Shown here: positions 29,708 through 40,232 of the stretch, piece by piece
How the letters are laid out: the number at the start of each line of letters is the position of its first letter
How positions within the stretch are numbered: position 1 is the stretch's first letter
Assembly: GCA_017506865.1 (NCBI GenBank)
Contig: JAFCMP010000006.1
Location: forward strand, 489,790 to 553,789
From: Tribonema minus
Taxonomy: Eukaryota; Sar; Xanthophyceae; Tribonematales; Tribonemataceae
Direction of reading: 5' to 3'
DNA: 64,000 nt
Notes under the pieces: model-generated
Database searches by the model: none
The model's input: only the letters and a program-made list of their open reading frames with translations
Told to the model about the DNA's origin: nothing
Made by a program: the position numbers and the translations under genes

Positions 29708-30309
29708 CTGCATTGCGTCTCTGACGTTTGAGGGCGCGGCTGCAGCTGGCGGGGGCACGACCTCAGAATCCTCGTCGACACGCTGTCGCTTTGGCAGCTC
29801 GGGAGGTGAGAGGCACGCTACGCTTGCTGTCCTGACACAATTCCTCTCGGGGCAGATGCCCCCGTGGCAGTGCGCCGCGGCAGCGCGCGAGCGCTGGCGG
29901 CGGCATCATTGGCCTGCACAAAGCCTACCAGGCTTCATGGTACCAGACCTATGTGGCTTGCCTGAGTCTGCCGCAGCGCCGCTGGCATCGGTGTCGCTGG
30001 CTTGCCCTTCTTCAGCACCGCGTCAGCCAGCCTTGCGACGAGCCTCCTGAGGTAGTGCTCGTCGAGGACGTCGTGCAAGCCCGTGTTGGACTTCAGCACC
30101 GATACCCCTGCCTGCAGCAGGTCCTTGCCGAGTGTGGCCCTAGTCCAGCCACCTGGCCATTTCGCGCGCGCGACCATCTCCTTGGCCAACGTGTCCACCG
30201 AGTGCTGCTGGCCTTCCCCCAGCCGAAGCTCGCCGCACAAGGTCATGCTGATTAGGGTACAGACATCGATGGATAGCGGTTTCGGCGCCATGGCTGCGCG
30301 TTTTCCCAC
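29708..30309 (-). pseudogene. Block-3 inverted paralogue: exons 1 and 2 with a 48-bp intron
   Basis: On the minus strand, exon 30309-29962 is 348 bp, the same length as the block-2 exon, and encodes APKPLSIDVC, GGWTRATLG and NTGLHDVLDE in one frame. It ends at a GC donor (gcaagc). The intron to 29914 is only 48 bp, against about 600 bp in blocks 1 and 2. Exon 29913-29708 is 206 bp, one base short of its 207-bp paralogues, so it runs into TAG. The gene fragment is therefore broken in exon 2. Block 2 and block 3 meet head-on near 29690-29708. Confidence 0.55.
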
Positions 30310-31500
30310 CTGCACTCACAAGTGATTTGGCAGCAAGGCCAGTCAGCGCTAAAATCGGCAGCAAGTATCAATCTTGAACGCTAGATCAAGGGCGTTGGCG
30401 ATGCGTGTGATGTGTCTGAGTGATTGAGCATACTACTAACAAGCCAGGCTTGCTTGAGCCATAGCCATACCTCATGCGTGTTTCAGAATCACACAAGAGA
30501 GCAGCTCTTGGCTCTTTACCCAGGACGATGTACGTGACGATCGCTTTACCTACGCCAAGCCCCCGCTTCTGCCGCCCCCACAACCGCCGCGGTGAACGTG
30601 AACTGTCGCTACAACAAAAATGCCAAGGTGCCTACCTACCCTTACTTGTGGTCGTAACCGCAAACGATCGAGGGTCAGCTCTTGAAGTACGTACGTAGAC
30701 TTTTCAAATCAAAAGGGGAGCCAGGCCTGCAGGTGAGCCCCGTTTGGCCGGTTAAAGGTGGGCGAAATACCTACTTGATGCGCAAGGCCAATGTCCCAGG
30801 TCTCATGTCCCGTGAAGATCTACATGCAAACACAGTCGCCAGTGATGGAAGGCACCCAGACCGAAGCGTGTCCACGGCAGCATCATTGCAGCGGATGACA
30901 GTGTTTGCTTTTGCTCTCTCAGAGTCTGGTGACAGTCGATATACAGAACATTGAACACCTTTGGGCAACCTTCTCCTGGCAAATGACACACCCCAGTGCA
31001 GCATACTGTTGATGTGTACTTTCACTGGCTCTGCCCGAGATGGAAGTATTGAAGTTATACCAATTAGAACACTAGTGTTGAAGTTATCCCAATCAGAACA
31101 CTATGCTTGAGGAGGGAGCCTGGGTATCTTCAGGTGGGAGCCAACCCTGACATTTCCCGCCAAGTCCAACTTTGGTGTGCCCTTCCGAAAGTTTGCTTGC
31201 GTTTCCCAGAGAGCGACACAACAGCAAGAATCTGTGGCGAGCCTCAATTACAGTACAGTAGGGCTTTCCTCCTAGGGAGCTGACACATGGATGCAGGTGA
31301 TCACGCTCAAGCCGCAACAAGGGAGCAGCTCAAGCGCACTCATCGCAGCAGCGTACCGCACAGGAGCAACGTGCAGAGCGCAGCCAACCATCGCTCAGCA
31401 GCAGCTTCATTGCGCAGCAGCTGCAGCAGGTAAGGGTAGTTTTGAATCCTGGTTCTCACAAAAGGCCAACTTCAACTCAAAGTACTCCACGGCAACCTAC
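30310..31500. other. Inverted paralogue of about 14.2-15.5 kb, no gene recognised
   Basis: Near 31260-31320 the minus strand encodes RLERDHLHP and LGGKPY as at 14250-14310. The rest has diverged beyond what I can align by eye. I see no intact reading frame that I trust. Confidence 0.4.
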
Positions 31501-31559
31501 CTTAGGTCGTACCTTGTGAAACAGTTCTGAAACTGCGGTTCTGCCGGAATATTGCCCTC

Positions 31560-32800
31560 TCTCGTCCTAGGCCGTGCCTGTGCTCAGCAGCATGCTCTTG
31601 TCTGGTCGTACTCCCTGGTCGCATCACGTCAAGCACCAGTGAGGCTGTGTACACTGAATCCCAGGTCAATGTGCCCGTGTTGCAAGCAGGGAGGCTCATG
31701 CAGGCCGTGCATGTTGTGCTGGGATTCAATGTCCGCAGGTGTTTTGTTACTGCTTGGCGTGCTTGCCGCATCGCTCGTGTAGGTAATTTTCCCCGCGAAT
31801 GCGGTCTCCACCTTGTCGTGGTGCGGGGGCTTGGAGCTGAGCCTTGCCAGTTCAGGTCCACCAAGAGAGACCAGCGTGTAGTTGGCTTGCATTACCATCA
31901 TGCATCATCATCATACACACCGTGGTGCAATGGAAGCACACCAGCGCACTATGCCCTGGAGATGCGGGTTCAATTCCTGCCGGTGTGAAGCTGTGCGCAC
32001 TGTACGTACGCTTGCTAGGCCTACATTCCATTGCTATGATGCCTTATCATATCGTCGCTGGAGCATGCGTTTGCCACACTACGTTTGCACTCGCGTCGAT
32101 CTAATGCGTATCATGGCACATGTTCCTACTCACTTGGCATGCACTTGATTGACTGCATAGGGAGTGATTTTTATGCCTTAACCGGCACTCTTGCTGAATT
32201 TGTTTCCGCTTCCGCTGTTCACAACGCAGCAGGGACAAAGTTGACATACTGGGGCGCACCTACTGCAGCCAACCTTCTGCACAATATCGACTGGCGCCTA
32301 CTGTAACCAACCTTCTGCACAATATTTTAAACTCTGCACAACATCAACTGGCGCCTTCTGCAGCCAGCCTTCAACACAATATCAACTGCAAACACCACAG
32401 ATCACCACAACACTCAGTTGGTTTAGTTGTCATTTGCCATTTGTGAGTGGCGTGTAAATATGAGAAACTTCAAGTTATGCCCATTGCGCGTTTGTGTTGC
32501 TTGTGCGGCAGAGTCATGTTGTACACAACGTGTACGTGCAGTTCTGCTACAGCAGTGCTCCTCACAAATGAAGCCGCGCTGACACCAACTACACGAGGAA
32601 ACCCACGCATCTGTCTATGAGCAACTGAACAACGGCGTAGACGACAGGTGTATTTGGATTTCTGAGTCAACGTGATGCCTGCTCTTGCAAGCCGCCTCTG
32701 CATCCTCTTGTGTGGGAATTCTATCCCAAGCGATCCGTGTTCCTTTAAACCTTGACTGATGCACTTTAATGTGAAGGGTATCCCCGCCCCCCCCCTTTTG
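31560..32800 (+). repeat. Paralogous block 3: core fragment, tRNA-like sequence and R1
   Basis: Inverted relative to block 1. The core is shortened and the hairpin is not recognisable. Landmarks are gaatgcggtctccaccttgtcgtgg, the tRNA-like sequence at 31916-31987 and R1 at 32470-32800, ending in a C-run. Between 32220 and 32400 three short units of about 60 bp (cttctgca...caatatc/caactggcgcc) repeat. Confidence 0.65.
31916..31987 (+). tRNA. tRNA-like sequence, copy 3
   Basis: The acceptor stem, D arm, A box, B box and T arm are as in the other copies. The anticodon arm is two bases shorter (gcgcactatgc). If GCA pairs with TGC the loop is only CTA. Confidence 0.55.
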
Positions 32801-32901
32801 CACAGGACACACAGTTTACAACGAAGCCGCACCAGAGGCGGCAGAAGGTTTCTGCGCGGCTGCATGTTGACCGACCTACAGGTCAATGCTGCAATGCCGC
32901 C

Positions 32902-33117
32902 GTGAGAGCCGCACGCAGCATGGCACTGCTCAGCGCCGACTTGCGCAAGGCGCGTCTTATGGGGGCTGAATACAAGCGCTGCCGCCTCCAGGCAATCCTG
33001 GTGGCCACGGAGCGCGTTGAGGTCGCGCTGGAGGCAGCGGCGGCGGACGTGGCGGACGCATTGTTAATGGCGCCGGCACAGCAGCGGTGCCTGTCTTGCC
33101 ATCCGAGCCGAACTTAG
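32902..33117 (+). CDS. Small helical open reading frame next to R1, block 3
   Basis: An open frame of 71 codons (first residue GTG-coded, so probably part of a larger exon) reads VRAARSMALLSADLRKAR and later LEAAAADVADALL, ending CLSCHPSRT. The same peptide is traceable at about 35716-35930, but with internal stops and frame changes. Conservation in sense suggests a real exon in this copy. The helices are Ala/Arg-rich, with a CXXC near the end. No family recognised. Confidence 0.35.
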   Translation: MRAARSMALLSADLRKARLMGAEYKRCRLQAILVATERVEVALEAAAADVADALLMAPAQQRCLSCHPSRT

Positions 33118-33247
33118 GCTACAGCGCAGGACGATGAGGCATCGGTAGCCTGAGCGGGGGAACAGGGAGGTCGGCGCTTGCGATAGTGCGGTCTACGGCG
33201 TAGCACGCTGCCTGTGCAGGAGTGCAGCCTGCTGGGCGCTGCCACAG

Positions 33248-33472
33248 TTGAAATTTGCGCGTTTGGCAGCGCTTCACACACCGATAAAACAGCAGCTAAA
33301 CCTGCCCTTCCTGACACTGTCTGACCCTGCCGCGGCTCCTCATGTGGCGCGACGGCGGCAGGCAGCTCTACGTCATGTGGTGCTGCGCAAGGCGCTGTGT
33401 AAGGCGCAGATGGCGCGCGCCGACGTCACGTCGCAGGCCTCAGACGCGCTGCAGCGCGATGTCGGCGTCTAG
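33248..33472 (+). CDS. Possible exon, Ala/Arg-rich helix
   Basis: An open frame contains HVARRRQAALRHVVLRKAL and ADVTSQASDALQ, ending in TAG at 33470-33472. Composition matches the helical exons of the block-1 gene. The borders are unsure. Confidence 0.25.
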   Translation: MKFARLAALHTPIKQQLNLPFLTLSDPAAAPHVARRRQAALRHVVLRKALCKAQMARADVTSQASDALQRDVGV

Positions 33473-33639
33473 AGTGGCAATTGCATGGCACCAGCATGCT
33501 TTGAATGCTATGCTCGGCGCCCAGCTACGGAGGCGGCGGCGGCGGCAGCGGCGGGGGCGCTTGCGGCAGCGGTGGCAGCAGCGGCAGCTGCAGCAGCGGT
33601 AGTCACGACGCGGCGCGGCAACGCGCTTCATAACTTTTG

Positions 33640-34400
33640 CCATGCTCTGGCCGCCCCTGGTGGCGCAGGCGTGCTTGGTCTGTGGCGGGCGCGTGTCTGG
33701 AGGTACCAGAACGTCGTCGCACCTTCCACCTGAAGGTGCGCAGGAGCGGTTTCTGGCCTGGGCAAACGCCCTGCGGCACCACGAAACAACAGGTAAACGC
33801 CAGCCAAGAGCTGCTGTCAAAAAAATACAGGGTATCCAGGTGCATGAAGTCAACCACTTGTTGGCTGCCTGGGACGCCCTGCTGTCGCGGCAGCGCAGCA
33901 GGGCTAAAAAGGAATTGCTGTGCTGACCACTAGGCGGCGGCCTCTTTAGCCACGGCCGGCGCTCTAAGCAGCGATGAGAGGGTCTATGTGATCCGCGGGA
34001 GGGTACCCAGCCATCGGTGGGTGCCCTCCTCTGGAGGAGAGGGGCACTGCCGCCCTCTCGCTTCCGGGGCCGTGCCTGTGTTCAGCAGCATGCTCTTGTC
34101 TGGTCGTACTGCCTGGTCGCGGTGCGTCAAGTACCAGTAAGGCTGCGTACATCGAATACCAGCCAAATCTGCCCGCCTTGCAGCCAGGCAGGCTGACGCA
34201 AATCGTGCAGATTGTGCTGGGATTTGATGTTCCGCAGGCTTGTTGTTGCTTGGCGTGCTGCATCGCTTGTGTAGGTAGTTCCCCCGCGAATGCGGTCTCC
34301 ACCTTGTCGTGGTGCGGGGGCTTGGAGCTGAGCCTTGCCGGTTCAGGTCCACCAAGAGAGACCTTGTATTTTTTTAGAATGTGTACAACACAAGTGTGCA
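33640..34400 (+). repeat. Paralogous block 4: core with coding-like piece and hairpin
   Basis: This is the inverted copy of 13100-13850. The plus strand reads ACLVCGGRVSGGT and NHLLAAWDALLSRQRSRA at 33642-33926, the best-preserved version of that frame in the window. The hairpin follows at 33998-34029 and the core ends at the tRNA-like sequence. Confidence 0.65.
33998..34029. other. Hairpin in the paralogous block, copy 4
   Basis: GGAGGGTACCCA at 33998-34009 pairs with TGGGTGCCCTCC at 34018-34029. The single non-Watson-Crick pair is a U-G wobble if the plus strand is transcribed, which is also the tRNA-like strand. Confidence 0.6.
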
Positions 34401-34454
34401 TGTAAGCGCTGTGACAACATCCACATCCGCGCGTAGTTTGCTTGCATCATCATA

Positions 34455-34528
34455 CACACCGTGGTGCAATGGAAGCACACCAGCGCAGTATATGCCCTGG
34501 AGATGCGGGTTCAATTCCTGCCGGTGTG
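34455..34528 (+). tRNA. tRNA-like sequence, copy 4
   Basis: 74 bases with the same stems and boxes as copy 1. The enlarged anticodon arm can fold as CCAG-C-GCA/TGC-C-CTGG with loop GTATA. Confidence 0.55.
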
Positions 34529-35219
34529 AAGCTGTTCATACTATTACATGTGCTTGCTAGGCCTATATTCATTTTGCTTTGATTCATGCGGTTATCGCCA
34601 CAGCAGTATCCGGTTGCCACACTGTGTTCACACTTGCCGATCTAATGCGCATCGTGGCACACGTTGTTATCACTGGACACTTAACTGATTGCGCAAGGAG
34701 TTGCTTTCTCAGGCCGCGACCAGCACTTCTGCTGAACCTGCTTCCGCTGCCACTTTTCAAACACAGGAGGAAGAAGTTAAAACACGGTGGCGCGCTTACT
34801 GCAGCCAACCTTTCCCGCAATATCAAGTGCAAATATCACCGACCATCACAACACTCAGTCAGTCCAGTTGTCGTTTATCACTGTGGCCTGAATTGGCAAT
34901 ACAATTTTATGTTGTGCCCATCACACGTTTGTGTTGCTTGTGCGACATCCATCGCCGTGTCGAAACAGGTCCGTCATTAAGCACCCCAGTGGCATGCCGC
35001 CGTGCACATATGCCAGGTATGTCGTTTCTGCCGTGTAAACCAAACCACGTGCAGTTCCATCTACAGCGCACCCCTTTTCATTGCTAATGCTTGTGATCGT
35101 GTTACGCCAACAGGCAAAGGGTGAGCATAGCTTATTGTTCCCCGTGTGCACTGCTTGCAGCTCAAAGTGCACGGCGCCGCGCACGTCGTTGATGACTGCA
35201 GGGGTCACTGTGCGGTAGT

Positions 35220-35960
35220 TGCACTACTACAATAGGTCACAATGGCTCAATGCGGCGTTGCAACATGGCGCTTGCGCTCCAAAGTTGTCGCAGCGCGCGT
35301 GGTCAAGGGGATGACGTACCAGAGCCATTGTGTACACTACGTGCAAATCTGCTACAGCAGTGCTCCCAATGGATGAACCCCCGCTGACTCCAACAACGAG
35401 AGGAACCCCACAAATTTCTAGTTGATGTCTACGTATGTAACTGAAGAACGGCGCAGACCAGAGGCGCATTTGGCTTGCTGAGTTCCTCCAAAACTCAAGT
35501 GATGCACTTCAACATGAAGGGTACCCTCCCCCCCCCCCCCCTTTGCACTGTAAATTCCAAATAGAATTTTTAAATTCTCTAAAAAAAGGAAAAAGTGCGC
35601 AGGATACACAGTTTGCAACGAAGTCGCGCCGGAGGCAGCGGCGGAATTCTGTGCGGCCCTATGTTGACTGACCTACAAGCCAATGCCGCCGCCGGCGCGA
35701 CGGCAGGGCCGCCGTGAGAGCCGCACGCGGCATGGCACTGCTCAGCGCTGACTAGCGCAAGGCGCGCCTGAAGGGGGGCTGAACACAAATGCTGCCGCCT
35801 CCAGGCGCTCCTGATGACCAAGGAGGCCGCTGAAGTTGCGTGAACACAGCGGCGGCAGACGTGGTAGACGCACTGTTGCCCGCTCCAGGACAGCAGCAGT
35901 GCCTGTCTTGCCATCCGAGCCGGATGTAGGCTGCAGTGCCGGACGATTGGGTGTCGCTGG
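35220..35960 (+). repeat. R1 copy 3 and decayed copy of the adjacent helical frame
   Basis: R1 matches 32470-32800 and ends in a C-run at about 35529-35542. An AT-rich insertion follows (35550-35595), then a decayed version of the 32820-33130 segment with in-frame stops in VRAARGMALLSAD. It ends with the same CLSCHPSR peptide near 35905-35930. Confidence 0.6.
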
Positions 35961-36305
35961 GGGGGGACTGCTGAGCCATGTGGAAAGCGGTGGCAGCTGC
36001 TTTTACTGAGCAGGGCTGGGATGATTTCAACATAGCCCAGAGTGGGTGATGCTGTGTTCCCGAAGTAGCAGCACATCTGTGAATATGACACTTGGGGTCC
36101 CACCTTTTCCCATCCCAACAAAGTTCAACTGCAACTGCACTTGATTAATTAGTCTGGTTCTCGCAGAAAGTGGCTTGTCACCTCTCAGTTTTAGGTGGGT
36201 TGAAGCAACCACCACAGTAGGGCTGTGAGTACGACGCACTTAGGTGAAAGAAGTCAGGCGAATAGCGGCCATTCAGCCTCGGAAACAGGATCGCCCGACT
36301 GCAGC
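35961..36305. other. Intergenic, upstream of the CobW-type gene
   Basis: No gene is seen. It likely holds the promoter and 5' leader of the gene starting at 36306. No TATA-like box stands out. Confidence 0.4.
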
Positions 36306-39180
36306 ATGTGTCAGTTCTGCGAGAGAGCCAAGTCGCAGCTGGATGATCCCTACGGAGCATCTCAGAGCGCTCCGCTGTCAGCCGCGGCCAGGATGGAGGC
36401 AGAGCGCTGTTCTGCTCTGAGGAGCAGGCGGACGCCTGTCACAGTCATATGCGGATTCCTCGGGTGAGCATTCGCGTGCAAGATTCGTGTCCTTGCTCGG
36501 AGCTGCTGAGAGTCTGGTCGACACTACATTCAAGTGTAGAGTTCAAGATCTTCGCTTTTTCATTGAGTGAATCGGTGGCATTTTGTGCAGATATTGGTTG
36601 ACACCGCATTGCCTGCACAGAAGCAATGCTGACCAACCCACAGCAGCGGCAGCTTAGGGGAGTCAGTAGCAACATCAATCAGCAGCAGTAAGAGCCACTT
36701 GGAAGTGCAATGCATGTCTCTTGCAGTTTATTTGAACTAACATAAGCAGCATGTGTTCCGCTGTTATTCTCTTCAGCAAATGAAGCTAGAGCTTGCTCGA
36801 GCGCACTCCATTTGTGTGCCTGCGCCGCCGCTGCACGGAACCCCCCTCCCTACCAGCGCGCCCACCCATGTCGCAGCCCCCTACGCACAGCTCACCCCCG
36901 CCATCCACCCCCCCCACACACACCCCCAGGAGCGGCAAGACCACGCTGCTTAACCACGTGCTGCGCGCGCCGCACGGCCTCCGCCTCGCCGTGCTGGAGA
37001 ACGAGGTCGGCGCCGTCGCGGTGGACGACGAGCTGCTGAGCGATGCGCGCGAGGCAGCGCTCGGCCCGGAGGTTGTCCTCATGCCTAACGGCTGCCTATG
37101 CTGCCGAACGCGCGGCGACCTGCGCGACGCGCTGCGGCGGCTGGTCGAGCGGCAGCAGCGCGCAGCCGGCGACGGCGGCGGCGGTGGCGGCGCGGGGGGG
37201 GGCGGCGAGGGGGCGCCGCCGCCGCTGCTGGACGGCATCATCATGGAGCTGAGCGGCGCGTCTGAGGTGCGATTGCAGCGTCGCCCAGTTGTGTATGGTA
37301 AAAACGTTCACGCCCTTGCCGTGGTATTCATGCACGGTACGGCAGCGTGCGGCCGTGCGTCATCGGATGAATGCGGTTCTGCTGCGCGGGCGGCACCAAT
37401 CGCAGGGCACTCGCCGCCCACTGATGCTGCACTCGCGTGCGAACCCTGCACACACATAGAAGTTGTTCATACTGTTGCATGCGAGGGCACATGCAGCAGC
37501 AGTGCTCGGTCTCCACTTCGCCGCTGCGCTCCCACGCCGCGCAGGTGGCGCCCGTGCTGCAGACGTTCTTCGCGGATGACTTTGTCCAGGGTGCGCTGCA
37601 GCTCGACTCGGTCGTGTGTGTGTGCGATGCGCCGCGCCTCGCGCAGCAGCTGCTGCCGCCGCAGCAGCAGCGCGGCGATGAGCTCAGCGCGGAGGTGGGC
37701 GCTGCCGCCGCCGCCGCGCACGCCATCACCGCGGAGCAGCTGGCGCTGGCGGACACCGTGCTGCTCAACAAGGTGAGCTGGCTGGACTGGAGCGTCGCTG
37801 ATGAAGTTTGCGTCAGAAGTGAGGGCACACAGGGACGGTTGTTGCAAGCATGTGAAGCGTTGGTTACGAGCGTGCGGCAGAGGAAATGCGCACGACAACA
37901 GTACGATCAGCGCTCATCTGTGCTCGAAAGCTGAAGCTACGGGGAAGTTTTCAAGAATCACATGCTCTCGTCAAATCCGACATCGACTCAAACCCATGCA
38001 CACTAATGCGCAGACACACGTGCACACGCTGGAGATTCTGCTTCAGAGGCGGGAGTGCAGAAGACATGATGTCTGCATGCAGTGGTATTGCCCTTCCCCT
38101 GAACACAACGCAACAACTTTTGCTTTTTCGCCAAACAAGCACCCTCCTACAAAAAATCTGACACTTTTAAAGTACAAAGAATGCAGCCCCCTTGAAGCAG
38201 TGAACGGCACCATATGGGGTGTACGTCTCCACGTGAGTCCTTTAGGCGCAGCCCGGCTGTACCTACACTTACGCCAATGCACATCGCGCCCACTCGCCGC
38301 ATCGCAGGCGGACCTAGTAGACCCGGACACGCTGGCGGCGCTGCGCGCGTCGCTGAGCGCCTCCATGGCCGCGGCGGCGGTGACGGAGTGCGTGCGCGGC
38401 GCCGTCGACGTGCGGCGCCTGCTCAACACGGGCGCATTCTCGCTGTCGCGCGCCGTCGCCGCGGACGACGCCTTCCTGGCCGGCGGCAGTTACGGCAACA
38501 GTAACGGCGGCGGCGGCGGCAGCGGCGGCCACGACGGCAGCGGCGCCGCTGGTGACGGTGACGGCAGCAGCGGCGGCGGCGGCAGCGGCGGCAGCAGCGG
38601 TCACGATCACCGCGCGCACGGCCATGGCCACCGGCCGCACGCACACGCCGCCGTGGGGCTGCGCACGGCGGGCGCAGAGCACAGCCGCGGCGCCGTCGAC
38701 ACGGCGCGCGTCGTGGACTGGGCGCACGGCGTCGCGGCGGCGCACGGCGCGGCGCGCGTCTGGCGCATCAAGGGCGTGCTGTGGGGGGACGGCGCTGGGG
38801 GGCGCGGGGCGCTAGCGCGGCGCGTCGTGCTGCAGGGCGTCGGCGGCCACGTCGAAGTGGAGGAGGGAGACTGGCCGCCGGGGCGCCCGCGCCGCAGCCG
38901 GATCGTCCTGATTGGTCCGCTGTCGGACGAGCTGGAGGCAGAGCTGCGGGAGGCGCTGGCGCGCGTGTTCGAGCCCGTCGCGGCCGCGCCGCCGCTGCCG
39001 TTCCGGCGCGGCGGGTGGTCGCCCGCGCCGCTGCCGCCGCCGGCGGCAAGCGCCGCTGCTGCTGCTGCGCAACGGCCTGCTGCCGTCGCGGCGCACCAGG
39101 GAACGGGTGTTGTGTCGGGCTTCGGCGGCGCAAAGGCGGCGGCGCGGCACGGCCGTATTGGCAGTGATGATGTATTCTGA
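36306..39180 (+). CDS. CobW/COG0523 G3E GTPase, ZNG1-like zinc chaperone
   Basis: Four exons join in phase: 36306-36463, 36930-37266, 37545-37772 and 38308-39180, giving 531 residues. Exon 1 has CQFC and then VTVICGFLG. The first intron splits the P-loop, and joining restores GFLGSGKTTLLNHVL (Walker A). Exon 2 carries ENEVGAVAVDDELL and the metal-binding NGCLCC (family GCxCC). LLDGIIMELSG takes the place of the family's TTG-type sequence. Exons 3 and 4 join as LLNKADLVDP, the guanine-specificity NKxD. A Gly-rich stretch then SGHDHRAHGHGHRPHAHA forms a His-rich metal-binding insert. A CobW C-terminal domain follows (RIKGVLW, RRVVLQGVGGHVEV, SRIVLIG). Known members hydrolyse GTP to hand zinc or another metal to client enzymes such as methionine aminopeptidase. 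The metal here is inferred. ATG 36306 is the first in frame; no targeting peptide is obvious. The Ala-rich C-terminal 60 residues are an extension. Confidence 0.88.
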
Positions 39181-40232
39181 TGTGAGGACGGCTTGTGGTG
39201 CGCAGTGCGGGTGCACGCACGCGTGCGCGCGTGTGTGTGTTTGTGTGCATGTCCCTTGTTCAAAGTGCCATGATCACATCCAGCGTTGTCGTAGAAGAAA
39301 GACGTTGCGATGGCACAACAGGCAATTGAGCAAATGAAGTTATCAAGCGGTTGATGAGGTTTTCCTTGTGTCCATTGAGACCCTTGTGCTCTGATCAGGC
39401 CAGCTGTGTACCACAGAGCACGTCCTTGCGTTCGCGTTGATTACATATTTGTACAGCACACAGCACTCTTTTGTGCATTTGTGACACTTTTTCAAGCGCC
39501 TGTCGTGTGCTTGTGACAGTGCTGGATCTTGGTCTTGGTATGCCTGCTACGTCCTGACGCCACTAGCACTTCCCCTCACAACAGGCAATGTTGTGCTGCT
39601 TTGCTGGCAGTGCCGGCGTCGAGGTCTTTTTTTATGGTCTGCGTATGAACGGTGCTGCCTGAAGCTGCCAGCACGTCAGCGTCAGAGCTGATCAGCACCG
39701 GTTGCAGTGGTCGACAAGCATGCCATGATGGTCCACGATCGATGGCGTTGAAGGGCACTGCTTCCGCTGCCGGTACATTGCGACGCTCAGTGTACTGTGA
39801 CATACATTGTCAGCATGCGCACGATCGCTCGATGTCTGGCCCTGTCAGGCTCCGCCGACACGTAGGGCGCAACATGCGGCAGCGCCGATGCTGCTGCGCG
39901 CCAGCGGCTCCAGCGCAGTTCTCAGCAGCAGCGCTCAGCACGCGTCGCCCCTGGTGCGCAGTGCTCACAGCGCGCGGCGCCTGAACGCACAGCAGTTCCG
40001 GCGCGTTGCCTTGGCAGTGCTCAGAGCGTGTGGCGCCCGCCCGTCGCGCAGCGCGCACGGCCTCGTAGACGACGCCTGATGCAGTGCTCAGCGCATGCGG
40101 CGCCGGAAGTTCACAGTGCTCGCTGCGTGTGCGGCGCGTGAAGCGCGGCATTCGGAGCGCGCAGCGGCGGACGCGCAGCAACCTTGATGCGCAGTGCTCA
40201 GGGCTCGTGTGGTGCCGCTTGAGCAGCGCTGC
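39181..40232. other. Intergenic between convergent genes, with a degenerate minisatellite
   Basis: From about 39880 to 40260 the motif gcagtgctcag(a/c)gcg(c/t)gtggcgcc recurs six to eight times at irregular 30-65-bp spacing, running into the last exon of the minus-strand gene. 39181-39880 shows nothing I can name. Both neighbouring genes end here, so their 3' ends and poly-A signals should lie in it. Confidence 0.55.
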
